A DNA stretch of 64,000 bases from Methylococcus sp. EFPC2. GTDB lineage: Bacteria; Pseudomonadota; Gammaproteobacteria; Methylococcales; Methylococcaceae. Where the stretch lies: assembly GCF_016925495.1 (NCBI RefSeq), contig NZ_CP070491.1, positions 2,914,001 to 2,978,000 on the forward strand, read 5' to 3'. Position 1 is the stretch's first letter. The number at the start of each line of letters is the position of its first letter. Under the pieces are notes generated by a model that saw only the letters and a program-made list of their open reading frames with translations, was not told where the DNA came from and did not search any database. Below, piece after piece: positions 27,224 to 35,917 of the stretch. The translations under genes and the position numbers were made by a program.

Positions 27224-29086
27224 TCACGGAGCCAGCTTCACGCCGTTGCGTCCGGTTTGTTTGACCTGGTAGAGGGCCTGATCCGCCAGCTTGATGAGAT
27301 CCCGCCAGCCAGGTTGATCGCCCATCGAAACGGAAACCCCTATGCTCACCGTCAATGGATGCGCCAACGCCAGTTCCTCGGGCTGATGACCCTCGATCCC
27401 GCGCCGGACGCGCTCCGCCAGTTGCAGCGCGGCGGAGCCTTCCGTATCGGGCGCGATGACCAGAAACTCTTCCCCGCCGAAACGGCACACGATGTCGTTC
27501 ACGCGCAAGGTGGCGCGCATGAGCTTGGCGGCGTGGGCGAGCACCTTGTCGCCCACGTCGTGGCCGAACGCGTCGTTGACGGACTTGAAGTGATCCAGGT
27601 CGAGCATCATGACGCTCAAGGGACGATGGAAGCGCTGTGCGCCCATCCACTCCTGTTCCAGGCGCCCGAGGCCGTAACGCCGGTTCGGCAAGCCGGTGAG
27701 CAGGTCGGTATGGGCCATGGTTTCCAGCCGCCGGTTGACGACCGCCAGCTCCGCCGAATACCGCTCGATCCGCTTGCGCTCGCTGATCAAGTCCTGCTGC
27801 AGATTGATGATGCGCTGACCGGCCCGGATGCGGGCGCTCAAGATCTTGACGCTGGTGGGCTTGATGATGTAATCGTCGATCCCCGCTGCGAAGGCCTTGA
27901 CCAGCGCGTCTTCGTCCTCGGTCACGGTGAACATGATGACATACAGACTCTTGCCGAACGCCGACGCGCGCAGTGCCCGGCAAAGTTGCAGACCATCCAT
28001 GGGGGTCATGCGCCAATCGGTGATCACCATCTGCGGGGAGTGCGTGAGCGCATATTTGAGCGCCGACTCGCCGTCGCGACAAACCGCGACGCGGTGTCCC
28101 TCCGCTTCGATCTGGCCGGCCAGCCACTCCAACATCACGGGATCGTCGTCCACCAGCAGCACGTCGAGACCGCCCGCATCAAGCTTGGCAACCGGCGGAG
28201 CCTCCCTCGCCACGTCGGCGCTGGGTTTCCGGCCGGTCTCTATGCCGATCAACTCGCCCCATTCGCGCCATTCGCTTTCCACCTGGGCGAGCAAGGCCTC
28301 CAGAGCTTCCGCCCCCAAGGCATGACGCGTCATCAATGCCTGCAATTCGGGCAGCAGCACCTGCCTCGAATTCTGGTCGGCCCCGACATAGGCGGCGATA
28401 GGGCGCGCAAAGGCCAATTGACGTGCCAATCGGGCGGTGCGGGATTCCTCGGCGGTTTCGGCCTCCAGGCTCCGCTTCAACGCCTCCAGAAACACAGAGG
28501 GAAATCCCCAGTCGTCCAGCAGCATCAGGCTCAATTCGTCGTGGTCGATAGCGAAACGGGCCCGTTCCAGTTCGCACAAGGCCCATCCGCTTGCCCGTCG
28601 CAGGCACGCCGCAAACTCCGCCGGCCAGCACGTGGCCAACGCCAGGCGACCGATGTCCGCCAACAGCCCGAGTGTGAAGGCCTCTTCCGGCGGCACGACA
28701 CGCTCGCGGCCGGCGAGGGCTTGCAGGGCCACGGCACTGGCCAGCGAATTGGTCCAATACGCCGCATAATCGAAAGCGTCGCAATGGCCTTGCCTATATT
28801 TTCCGACCAGGGACAGGCTCAGCGCCACTTGCTTCACGGTCGTCATGCCCAGCAAAGCGACGGCCTCGCCCACGTAGACGACCGACCGCCGTACCCCAAC
28901 GAGCGGGGAGTTGACCAGACGCAACAGGCGTCCGGTCAAGGCCGGATCGGCCTGTACCACGTGTGTCAACTCCTGTGCCGAAGCATCCTCGCGCTGCGCC
29001 AGTTGCATGATGGCCAGTGCCGTTCCCGATGGCGTCGGCAGGCGATCGCTGATCTTAAGCTCATAAAAATTGAATCCCGTAGTCAT
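27224..29086 (-). CDS. HDOD-REC-GGDEF protein, predicted diguanylate cyclase
   Basis: A 620-residue cytoplasmic signalling protein. Residues about 20-215 are HDOD (LPTPSGTALAIMQL, VQADPALTGRLLRLVNS), about 308-425 a receiver domain with acidic pocket DDD (313-315), phospho-acceptor Asp357 and Lys409, and about 455-615 a GGDEF domain with active site GGEEF (537-541). An RxxD inhibitory site (RVND, 528-531) lies five residues before it, so product inhibition by c-di-GMP is expected. GGAGAAGGAG precedes the ATG at 29086; the frame continues upstream into ccmI. No histidine kinase is adjacent. It may be a c-di-GMP source for the PilZ protein and riboswitch in this window, an inference. Confidence 0.93.
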   Translation of the reverse strand: MTTGFNFYELKISDRLPTPSGTALAIMQLAQREDASAQELTHVVQADPALTGRLLRLVNSPLVGVRRSVVYVGEAVALLGMTTVKQVALSLSLVGKYRQGHCDAFDYAAYWTNSLASAVALQALAGRERVVPPEEAFTLGLLADIGRLALATCWPAEFAACLRRASGWALCELERARFAIDHDELSLMLLDDWGFPSVFLEALKRSLEAETAEESRTARLARQLAFARPIAAYVGADQNSRQVLLPELQALMTRHALGAEALEALLAQVESEWREWGELIGIETGRKPSADVAREAPPVAKLDAGGLDVLLVDDDPVMLEWLAGQIEAEGHRVAVCRDGESALKYALTHSPQMVITDWRMTPMDGLQLCRALRASAFGKSLYVIMFTVTEDEDALVKAFAAGIDDYIIKPTSVKILSARIRAGQRIINLQQDLISERKRIERYSAELAVVNRRLETMAHTDLLTGLPNRRYGLGRLEQEWMGAQRFHRPLSVMMLDLDHFKSVNDAFGHDVGDKVLAHAAKLMRATLRVNDIVCRFGGEEFLVIAPDTEGSAALQLAERVRRGIEGHQPEELALAHPLTVSIGVSVSMGDQPGWRDLIKLADQALYQVKQTGRNGVKLAP

Positions 29087-29187
29087 AAGCTCCTTCTCCG
29101 GTAGCCGATCCGGGGCGACGGCACGGCCTTGAACCCTCGTTCGCGTACAGGCGACTCGGACCTCCTGTCCATCGGAATGACCAGGAT

Positions 29188-30405
29188 TCAGCGCACCTCT
29201 CGCTCGATGCGGATACCCAGAACCTGGCCGTCCTGTACCGAGATCGGCTCGCTCAGTCCTTGCAGGTCGCCGGGTTGCGGGGTCGCCTGGCCGCTCTTGG
29301 AAACCCGCGCGCCTACCACCAGTTTGTCGACAGAAGATAGGTTCGTGCCTTGCATCATAGACATGGTATCGTCCAAGGTCACTTCCAGCGGCAGATCCCG
29401 AACTTGCTTGCGCACGACGGCCAGCGGCATGGGGGGACCCGAGGCCGCGCGGGCGAAGACGAATACGCTGTCTTCCGGCGCAGCCTTGGACCTGATCGCA
29501 TCGCTCAATTCGACCTTCACCCGGATCGATTTTTTCGCCTCGGCCTGACGCTGAACCGGGGCTTCCGCTGCAGCCGGCGGCGCTTCGCCCTTGACGCGGG
29601 CAATATATTGCGCGAGCTGTTTGGCGTCCTCGCTGTCGGGCGGGAACTGCGATCTGAGCGCCTCCCAGCGTTCGACCGCTTCCTTGGCATCCCCTCGCTT
29701 GGCCGCGGCCAGGCCGGTGAACCAAAGGGCACTGGGATGGCCCGGCTCCTTCTTCAATATGGCGGCGAGGATTTCGCCCGGCTTGCCGGTGAAATCGCCG
29801 TCCTTGCGCTCGGCCAGGGCCTGGGCATACAAGGCCTGGACGTCCAGATTGTCGGGCGCGATCCTGAGCGCGAACTCATAAGCCGAGATCGCCTTATCGA
29901 TCTGATCGGTGGCCAGCAGCGAGCGGGCCAGCAGCATCCAGCCGTCCAGGTCGTTGGGATTTTCCTGCAAGCGTTTGGCCAGGGCGTCCACCGTGGCCTG
30001 AAAATCGGCTGCTCCAGGCGCCTGGGCAGTTGTTCCTCGCGGCGCAGCCGCTTGAAAATCCGCCAACTCCGGACGACCGAGCTGTCCATAAACCAGCACC
30101 GCCAACAGCGGTGCCAGCAACAGCGCCACCAGCACGGACCAGCGACCGGCCTTGCCATTCAAACCGGCACGCGCCTCCGTCGCCGCGAGATCGGCCAGCA
30201 AGTCCCGATCCAACTCGGCCAACAAATCGTCCGCAGGCGCGTCCTTGCCATCCCCCGCCAACTCCTCGCGCCGCTGCTGATGCAGCAGCAAATTCAGTCG
30301 TTGCCGGTCCACCGATTTTTGCCGGCGATTTCCGAGCAGGGCCGGCAGAAAAAAGGCATAACCCACCAACAGCAGCAAAGCCGCCAGTATCCAGAATCCG
30401 AGCAT
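29188..30405 (-). CDS. ccmI: Cytochrome c maturation protein CcmI (TPR apocytochrome chaperone)
   Basis: Holds apocytochrome c for heme ligation by CcmFH. The 405-residue protein has two N-terminal membrane segments (FWILAALLLLVGYAFFLPAL and WSVLVALLLAPLLAVLVYG) flanking a short cytoplasmic loop, then a periplasmic TPR region (about 150-270: DLDGWMLLARSLLATDQIDK, DNLDVQALYAQALAE) and a C-terminal beta-rich domain. It is last in the ccm cluster, directly after ccmH with a 2 bp gap. Confidence 0.92.
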   Translation of the reverse strand: MLGFWILAALLLLVGYAFFLPALLGNRRQKSVDRQRLNLLLHQQRREELAGDGKDAPADDLLAELDRDLLADLAATEARAGLNGKAGRWSVLVALLLAPLLAVLVYGQLGRPELADFQAAAPRGTTAQAPGAADFQATVDALAKRLQENPNDLDGWMLLARSLLATDQIDKAISAYEFALRIAPDNLDVQALYAQALAERKDGDFTGKPGEILAAILKKEPGHPSALWFTGLAAAKRGDAKEAVERWEALRSQFPPDSEDAKQLAQYIARVKGEAPPAAAEAPVQRQAEAKKSIRVKVELSDAIRSKAAPEDSVFVFARAASGPPMPLAVVRKQVRDLPLEVTLDDTMSMMQGTNLSSVDKLVVGARVSKSGQATPQPGDLQGLSEPISVQDGQVLGIRIEREVR

Positions 30406-30407
30406 GA

Positions 30408-30866
30408 TTAACCTTCGAGCTTGTCCTTGAGTTGTTGCAGGCGGAGACGCTCTTCGGCGCTCAACACGGGTTCGCCCTCGCTGCTATCCGCACGGCGGCG
30501 GGCCTGACGCCAGAGCATGTAGGCGCCGGTACCGAAAAGCAGGAGCGGGCCGCCCCACAGCAGGACGGTGATGAATTTGAACGGCGGGCGGTAGAGGACG
30601 AAATCCCCGTAGCGATCGACCAGGAACTTGACGGCTTCCTGCTCGTCCTTGCCGCTCTGGATGATGGAATAGACCTCGTCGCGCAGATCCTTGGCCAGAT
30701 CGGCATCGGAATCGGCCAGGGATTGATTCTGGCAGACCAGACAGCGCAACTCCTTGATCAGGCTTTCATAACGCTGCTGCTTTTGAGGATCGTCGAACTG
30801 GCGAATCTCGGTCGCCTGCGCACCCAGACTCAACAGCAAGCCGAAAAGCAGGATCAAGGCCTTCAT
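30408..30866 (-). CDS. ccmH: Cytochrome c maturation protein CcmH/CcmL
   Basis: Membrane-anchored thiol reductant that prepares the apocytochrome CxxCH motif. The 152-residue protein has a signal peptide, the active site LRCLVCQNQSLADSDADLA (Cys-x-x-Cys) and one C-terminal membrane segment (FITVLLWGGPLLLFGTGAYM). The short form fits the split CcmH/CcmI arrangement. It overlaps ccmG by 4 bp, indicating translational coupling. Confidence 0.95.
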   Translation of the reverse strand: MKALILLFGLLLSLGAQATEIRQFDDPQKQQRYESLIKELRCLVCQNQSLADSDADLAKDLRDEVYSIIQSGKDEQEAVKFLVDRYGDFVLYRPPFKFITVLLWGGPLLLFGTGAYMLWRQARRRADSSEGEPVLSAEERLRLQQLKDKLEG

Positions 30867-31399
30867 GACACCGGGCCTTCCTGTTGCAGTTGCCGTATCA
30901 AGGGCAACAGGGTGTTCTCCAAGACCTCCTCGGTCACGGGGCCCGTTTGTTTGTAACGAATGACGCCTTGTTTATCGATGACGAAAGTCTCCGGCACGCC
31001 GTAGACCCCCCAATCGATGCCGACCTTGCCGTCGGCATCGAAGGCGCTGGCTGTGTAGGGGTTGCCTAATTTCGTCAGCCAGCCCAAGGCGGCGTCGCGC
31101 TCGTCTTTATAATTGAGGCCGTAAATGGGCACGATGCCTCTCTTGGACAGTGCGTTCAAGACGGGATGCTCCTGCCGGCAGGAAACACACCAGGATGCCC
31201 AGACGTTGAGCAGGCTCACCTGCCCCTTGAAATCGGCGTTGCCCAGCGACTTGGCGGGATCGCCGACCTGAGGCAGGGAAAAATCGGGCGCCGGCTTGCC
31301 GATGAAGGGCGAAGGGACTTCGCTGGGATCGAGGGTGAGGCCGACGCCCAGGAGGATCACCAGCCCCAGAAATACGAACAACGGGATCAGGAAGCGCAT
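30863..31399 (-). CDS. ccmG: Thioredoxin-like CcmG/DsbE
   Basis: Periplasmic membrane-tethered thioredoxin that keeps CcmH or apocytochrome c reduced. The 178-residue protein has an N-terminal anchor (FLIPLFVFLGLVILLGVGL), the active site NVWASWCVSCRQEHPVL and the family loop GVYGVPETFVID with cis-Pro. The start at 31399 follows the fliW stop by only 6 bp, so the two are probably translated from one message. Confidence 0.95.
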   Translation of the reverse strand: MRFLIPLFVFLGLVILLGVGLTLDPSEVPSPFIGKPAPDFSLPQVGDPAKSLGNADFKGQVSLLNVWASWCVSCRQEHPVLNALSKRGIVPIYGLNYKDERDAALGWLTKLGNPYTASAFDADGKVGIDWGVYGVPETFVIDKQGVIRYKQTGPVTEEVLENTLLPLIRQLQQEGPVS

Positions 31400-31405
31400 G
31401 GCAAA

Positions 31406-31858
31406 TCAATGGGCCTTGAATTCGATCGTGCCGACCTTTTCCCGCACGATCACGCTGGGCTCGATGTCGACCAACTGTTTTTGCAGGCCTTGGCGGCTCT
31501 TGGTGTTGATGACCAGGGGGGATTTGATGGAACCCCTGATGGGGCCGCTCCCACCCTCGTCCTTGTATAGCAGTATGAGCACCAGTATGTCGGCGGCCGC
31601 GCCTTCGCCCAGCAATTCCGTTTCGCTGTCGCTCAGCGTGAAATCGTAATGGATGCCGAATTCCGTGGGATCGGCGACCGAAAAGGCAACATCGGGGTTA
31701 TCCAGAGCTTGCAGCCAATAGACCAGGGGTTTGTCGCCTTCCTGATGAAAGAGCTTGTAGCGGTGCGTATCCTCAAAACCGGGAAGACCAACCGGAAACT
31801 CGATGGTGGTGCTCGGATCGACATTCAACTCGCCGAACAGAGCGCTTTTGATCAGCAT
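31406..31858 (-). CDS. fliW: FliW-like flagellar assembly factor / CsrA antagonist
   Basis: A 150-residue protein of the FliW family, which binds flagellin and, in Bacillus and Campylobacter, sequesters the RNA regulator CsrA. Family features are IEFPVGLPGFEDTHRYKLF, a central WLQALDNPDVAFSVADPTEF and SPLVINTKSRQGLQ. AAGGAGG precedes the ATG at 31858. Its position is odd: it lies between ccmF (162 bp upstream) and ccmG (6 bp downstream), with no flagellar gene or csrA in the window. It may be a stray insertion or may link cytochrome c biogenesis with a CsrA-type circuit; the second is speculation. Confidence 0.85.
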   Translation of the reverse strand: MLIKSALFGELNVDPSTTIEFPVGLPGFEDTHRYKLFHQEGDKPLVYWLQALDNPDVAFSVADPTEFGIHYDFTLSDSETELLGEGAAADILVLILLYKDEGGSGPIRGSIKSPLVINTKSRQGLQKQLVDIEPSVIVREKVGTIEFKAH

Positions 31859-32020
31859 GAGGGCCTCCTTATTGGCCTGGTGATTCGATTTAAACGACAA
31901 ACTATCTCTGGCTCAAAAGCACGACGGGACTAACCAGCCGCATTCCGCTAGGGCCGCACGTTGTAACCCATCGGGGTTAATACCAAGCCTGGCGGGCTTC
32001 CGGCAAACAGCCCGTCTCCG

Positions 32021-33994
32021 TTAACTTGCGGCCGCGACCGCGGCCGCAGGGATTTCGGCCCGTTTCGCCAATGCCCGGTAGCGTCTGTCCGATACCGACA
32101 ACAGGCCGCCGGTCATCATCAGCAGGCCGCCGAACCAGATCCAGCGGATATAGGGTTTGACATAGATCCGGACGCTCCACGCCCCCTGATCCAGCGGCTC
32201 GCCCAGGGCCACGTATAGATCGCGCGTCAAGCCGGGATCGATGGCGGCTTCGGTCATGGTGTTGCGTTGCACCGTGTAAATCCGTTTCTGCGGCTGCAAC
32301 CGGGCCACTTCGTCACCGCCCTTGGATACCCGGAAACTGCCTTCGCGGGCCTTGTAATTGGGCCCCTGGACCTCCGCTACACCGTCGAAGCGGAAATCGT
32401 AGCCGCCCAGGGAAAAGGTTTCGCCGGGCGCCAGCCGCACGGTTTTTTCCTCGCTGTAGTGATTGGACATCACCACGCCGACCAGAAAGACCGCAAGCCC
32501 GATATGCGCCGCCGTCATGCCGTAGATGCTGGGCGATTGAGCGCGCAGGCCGGCGAACAGGCTCTCCCTCGTCTTCAGCCGTGTGTACAGCGACAGCAGC
32601 TGTGTCGACACCAGCCAGAAGGCCATCGACAATCCCGCCATGGTGGCATAGTCGTCTTCGTCCAGCCACAGCCAGACCAGCCCCCAGCCCAGCATCAGGC
32701 TGGCGTCGAAGAAGTAGCGCACCCGTTTGAACAAGGCCTTCAAATCGCCACTCCGCCAGGACACCATGGGCGCAATGCCGGCCAGCAGGAATATGGGGGC
32801 CATCAAGGGCGCGAATACGCTGGCGAAATAGGGCGAACCGACCGAGATCTTGCCCAGTTTGAGTGCATCCAGCACCAGCGGATAAAGCGTGCCCAGCAGG
32901 ATGCTGGCCGAGGCCGTCACCAGGAGTATGTTGTTCAGCAGCAGCAGGTTTTCCTTGGAAACCGGCTGATAACGGGCGTTATCCCTCACCGAGGGCGCGC
33001 GCAGCGCATACAGCAACAGGGAGCCGCCGACTACCACAGCCAGGAAAATCAGGATGAATAGGCCGCGGGCGGGATCGGAGGCGAAGGCGTGCACCGAGGT
33101 CAACACGCCCGAACGGACCAGGAAGGTGCCGAGCAGGCTGAGCGAGAAGGCGAACAGCGCGAGCAGCACGGTCCAGGCCTTGAAGGCGCCGCGCTTTTCG
33201 GTCGCGGCGAGCGAATGCAGCAAGGCCGTTGCCACCAGCCAGGGCATGAATGACGCGTTTTCCACCGGGTCCCAGAACCACCAGCCGCCCCAACCCAGCT
33301 CGTAATAAGCCCACCAGGAGCCCAGCGTGATGCCGAAGGTGAGGAATATCCAGGCGACCAGCGTCCAGGGGCGCGACCAGCGCGCCCAGGCGGAATCCAG
33401 CGAGCCGCCGAGCAGCGCGGCGATGGCGAAGGAGAACGCCACGCTCAGCCCCACATAGCCCATGTATAGCATGGGCGGGTGTATGGTCATGCCGAAATCC
33501 TGCAGCAGCGGATTCATGTCGTTGCCGTCCAGCGGCGCCGGCACGATACGTTCGAAGGGATTGGAGGTGAACAGGATGAACAGTTCGATGCCTATGCTGA
33601 TCAGCCCCATCACGCCCAGTACCCGGGCCAGCATTTCATCGCTCAAGCTGCGGCTGAACAGCGTCACTGCGAAGGTCCACAGCCCCAGGATGAAAGCCCA
33701 AAGCAGCATGGATCCTTCGTGGGCGCCCCACACCGCGGCGATGCGATAATAAAGCGGCAGACTGCTGTTGGAATTGCGCGCCACGTAAACGATGGAAAAA
33801 TCGTTTTCGACGAAGCCTACGGCCAGACAGACGATGGCGACCAGCAGAAAGAAAAACTGGGCGCGTCCGGCCGGCTTGGCCAGTGCCATCCAGATCGGCA
33901 CGCCTTGCTGGGCGCCCATCAGCGGGAAAACGGCCTGCAGCAGTGCGGTCACCAGCGCCATAATGAGGGCGATGTGCCCGAGTTCGGCTATCAC
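32021..33994 (-). CDS. ccmF: Heme lyase subunit CcmF
   Basis: Core of the system I cytochrome c synthetase that attaches heme delivered by CcmE. The 657-residue polytopic protein has the Trp-rich WWD motif (GWGGWWFWDPVENASFMPW), an early HEGSMLLWAF segment with a conserved His, PPMLYMGYVGLSVAF, and a large periplasmic loop near the C-terminus. It overlaps ccmE by 4 bp. A 162 bp gap separates it from fliW. Confidence 0.96.
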   Translation of the reverse strand: MIAELGHIALIMALVTALLQAVFPLMGAQQGVPIWMALAKPAGRAQFFFLLVAIVCLAVGFVENDFSIVYVARNSNSSLPLYYRIAAVWGAHEGSMLLWAFILGLWTFAVTLFSRSLSDEMLARVLGVMGLISIGIELFILFTSNPFERIVPAPLDGNDMNPLLQDFGMTIHPPMLYMGYVGLSVAFSFAIAALLGGSLDSAWARWSRPWTLVAWIFLTFGITLGSWWAYYELGWGGWWFWDPVENASFMPWLVATALLHSLAATEKRGAFKAWTVLLALFAFSLSLLGTFLVRSGVLTSVHAFASDPARGLFILIFLAVVVGGSLLLYALRAPSVRDNARYQPVSKENLLLLNNILLVTASASILLGTLYPLVLDALKLGKISVGSPYFASVFAPLMAPIFLLAGIAPMVSWRSGDLKALFKRVRYFFDASLMLGWGLVWLWLDEDDYATMAGLSMAFWLVSTQLLSLYTRLKTRESLFAGLRAQSPSIYGMTAAHIGLAVFLVGVVMSNHYSEEKTVRLAPGETFSLGGYDFRFDGVAEVQGPNYKAREGSFRVSKGGDEVARLQPQKRIYTVQRNTMTEAAIDPGLTRDLYVALGEPLDQGAWSVRIYVKPYIRWIWFGGLLMMTGGLLSVSDRRYRALAKRAEIPAAAVAAAS

Positions 33995-34443
33995 TTGCGG
34001 TAATCCTTGTAATTGGCCGGCAACTGGCCGCTTTTCTTGAGGGCTTCGCCGACTTCCGGCGGCATGTAGTTCTCATCGTGCTTGGCCAGCACTTCGGTCG
34101 CCACGAACACGCCCTGCGCGTTCATCTGGCCGATGGAAATGATGCCCTGGCCTTCGCGGAAGAGGTCGGGCAGGATGCCGCTGTAAACCACCGGCACGCT
34201 GGCGGCCCCGTCGGTGACGCTGAATTCCACGTCCACCCCCGAACCGCGTTTGACGCTGCCCTGCACCACCAGCCCTCCGACCCGGAAGGAATAACCCGAA
34301 GGCGCATCCCCGGCGGCAACCTGGCTCGGCGTGTAGAAATACAGCAGATTCTTCTGGAAGGCGGTCAGGCCCAGGAAAGCGGCCACCGCGACGCCTGCCA
34401 CCATTAACCCGACCAGCACCATGCGGCGTCTGCGCGGCGTCAT
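33991..34443 (-). CDS. ccmE: Heme chaperone CcmE
   Basis: Periplasmic, membrane-anchored heme chaperone that binds heme covalently. The 150-residue protein has an N-terminal anchor (LVGLMVAGVAVAAFLGLTAF), a beta-barrel with FRVGGLVVQGSVKR and YSGILPDLFREGQGIISIG, and the LAKHDENYMPPEV segment containing the heme-binding His. It overlaps both ccmD (34440-34443) and ccmF (33991-33994) by 4 bp. Confidence 0.96.
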   Translation of the reverse strand: MTPRRRRMVLVGLMVAGVAVAAFLGLTAFQKNLLYFYTPSQVAAGDAPSGYSFRVGGLVVQGSVKRGSGVDVEFSVTDGAASVPVVYSGILPDLFREGQGIISIGQMNAQGVFVATEVLAKHDENYMPPEVGEALKKSGQLPANYKDYRK

Positions 34444-34613
34444 CGCGGATTCCTCGCCGACTGCTTCGGCTTGCGGGCCAGTTGCCTGCGCACCGCGCCT
34501 TGCCGAACCAAAGGCAGCACCAGGTTCAGGATCAAGACCGTGAGCGCGAGTCCATAGGAAGTCCAGACATAAAAGGCGTAACCGCCCATGTGGAAAAACT
34601 GTTCGAGCGACAT
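34440..34613 (-). CDS. ccmD: Small membrane protein CcmD
   Basis: Single-pass protein of 57 residues that helps release holo-CcmE from CcmABC. It starts MSLEQFFHMGGYAFYVWTSY and has one membrane helix (GLALTVLILNLVLPL) and a basic tail. The ATG at 34613 is chosen over an in-frame upstream start at 34697. It is first in the visible ccm unit; ccmABC, which normally precede it, are absent here, since the genes upstream on this strand are a NUDIX hydrolase and rsd. Confidence 0.88.
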   Translation of the reverse strand: MSLEQFFHMGGYAFYVWTSYGLALTVLILNLVLPLVRQGAVRRQLARKPKQSARNPR

Positions 34614-34749
34614 GGATGGGAGAACTCTCCGGAAAAGACGTTGACTGCGACAGAGGGTGGGGACGAGTGCAGCCCGATTCGACAGCACTCGTCGCAAGAA
34701 GTTGCGCGATTATACCGAGATGTGCGCGATCACCGGGCCTGCCGCCACT

Positions 34750-35319
34750 TTAAGACGCGCCGGGCGCGTCGTCCAGCATGCGCGGATCGTTCGGCCCGAT
34801 ATCCTCGGTGCGCAAGACGAATTCGCCTTGTTTGCGATCGGCGAAGAAATAATGCAGGGAGCGGTAGACGGTTTCGAACGAGATTTCGCGCCAGGGGATC
34901 TCGTCCTCGGCGAACAAGCGCGTTTCCAGGCTTTCATCCCCCGGCGAAAAGCGGCCGTCCACCATGCGCGCCTGAAAAAATACATAAACCTGAGACAAAT
35001 GCGGCAGGCTGAACAAGGTGTACAAATCGCCGGTATCCACCCGCACATTGGCCTCTTCCCAAGCCTCGCGCCGCGCGGCCTCGGCCAGCGTCTCGCCCTG
35101 CTCCATGAAGCCGGCCGGCAAGGTCCAATAACCCTTGCGCGGCTCGATGGCGCGCCGGCAGAGCAATATCCTGCCCTCCCAAACCGGTATGCAGCCGGCG
35201 ATGACCTTGGGATTCAGGTAGTGTATGCGGCCGCATTCATCGCAGATATGCCGCAAGCGATCGTCGCCTTGCGGCATTCCCCGTCGCACCGGGGCGCCGC
35301 AATCGCTGCAGTATTTCAC
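34750..35319 (-). CDS. NUDIX hydrolase with N-terminal zinc ribbon
   Basis: A 189-residue protein. An N-terminal zinc ribbon (YCSDCGAPV and ICDECGRIHY, Cys pairs) precedes a NUDIX domain with the box GFMEQGETLAEAARREAWEE (a full GX5EX7REUXEE match). It resembles small NudC/NADH pyrophosphatase-like enzymes; the substrate is uncertain. A GTG at 35319 is the likely start, because the nearby ATG at 35324 is in another frame and stops after two codons. The rsd-like gene ends 4 bp upstream, so the two are probably co-transcribed. Confidence 0.85.
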   Translation of the reverse strand: MKYCSDCGAPVRRGMPQGDDRLRHICDECGRIHYLNPKVIAGCIPVWEGRILLCRRAIEPRKGYWTLPAGFMEQGETLAEAARREAWEEANVRVDTGDLYTLFSLPHLSQVYVFFQARMVDGRFSPGDESLETRLFAEDEIPWREISFETVYRSLHYFFADRKQGEFVLRTEDIGPNDPRMLDDAPGAS

Positions 35320-35323
35320 GCCA

Positions 35324-35764
35324 TCAGTCCAGCATCGCCTGGATGAGGCTGTCTTCCAGTTCGAAGCGGGCAGCCAGCTCTTCGCCCAGACGCGACAAAT
35401 CGTCGGCCAGGCTGCGGCGCAGGGATACGCCGTCCAAGGCCTCGTATTTGTCGTTGAAAGCCACGGCGGCGTCGGTGACCTCGGTGACACGCGGGTAGAT
35501 GCGCTCCGCCACCTCGACAACCTTGCGCCTGCGCTCGTTGCCCTCGGCGATACGCTGGTAGATGCCGAAATGCCCCAGGCAAACGTAATCGATCATCACC
35601 TGGCAAAACTTGCGCAACTCTATTTCCAGCGGCTGGTCAGGACCGAACGGACGCATCGCGGCGATGGCACCGTATTCGGCCCAGACGGCCTGCCGCTCCT
35701 CCAGCAATTCTTGTATCAGTTTGTTGGTTTGCTGGCGGCGCTCGCTAACACTCTGAGTGATCAT
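35324..35764 (-). CDS. rsd: Rsd/AlgQ family sigma-70 regulator
   Basis: A 146-residue protein resembling E. coli Rsd and Pseudomonas AlgQ, which bind region 4 of sigma-70 and shift RNA polymerase towards alternative sigma factors. The clearest match is FCQVMIDYVCLGHFGIYQRI, very close to the Rsd segment FCQ..VDY...GHFSIYERI, followed by LGEELAARFELEDSLIQAML near the C-terminus. It lies divergent from purD and is followed 4 bp later by the NUDIX gene. Such proteins are easily annotated as hypothetical. Confidence 0.83.
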   Translation of the reverse strand: MITQSVSERRQQTNKLIQELLEERQAVWAEYGAIAAMRPFGPDQPLEIELRKFCQVMIDYVCLGHFGIYQRIAEGNERRRKVVEVAERIYPRVTEVTDAAVAFNDKYEALDGVSLRRSLADDLSRLGEELAARFELEDSLIQAMLD

Positions 35765-35852
35765 TTCCTACTCCCGTAAACTATCGGCATACTTTATGCC
35801 ATACGGGAAATGAGGACAATTGCCGGAAAACGGCCACGCTGCCGCTCGCCGC

Positions 35853-35881
35853 TGTCTCACGACCGACGCTGGCTTTATAAT
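35853..35881 (+). promoter_or_regulatory. Predicted sigma-70 promoter of purD
   Basis: Perfect TATAAT at 35876-35881, 36 bp before the purD ATG. At 17 bp spacing the -35 position (35853-35858) reads TGTCTC, a weak match, so activity may depend on an activator. Confidence 0.5.
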
Positions 35882-35917
35882 CCCGGCGTTTTCAAGACAG
35901 AATCAGGAAATTTTCGG

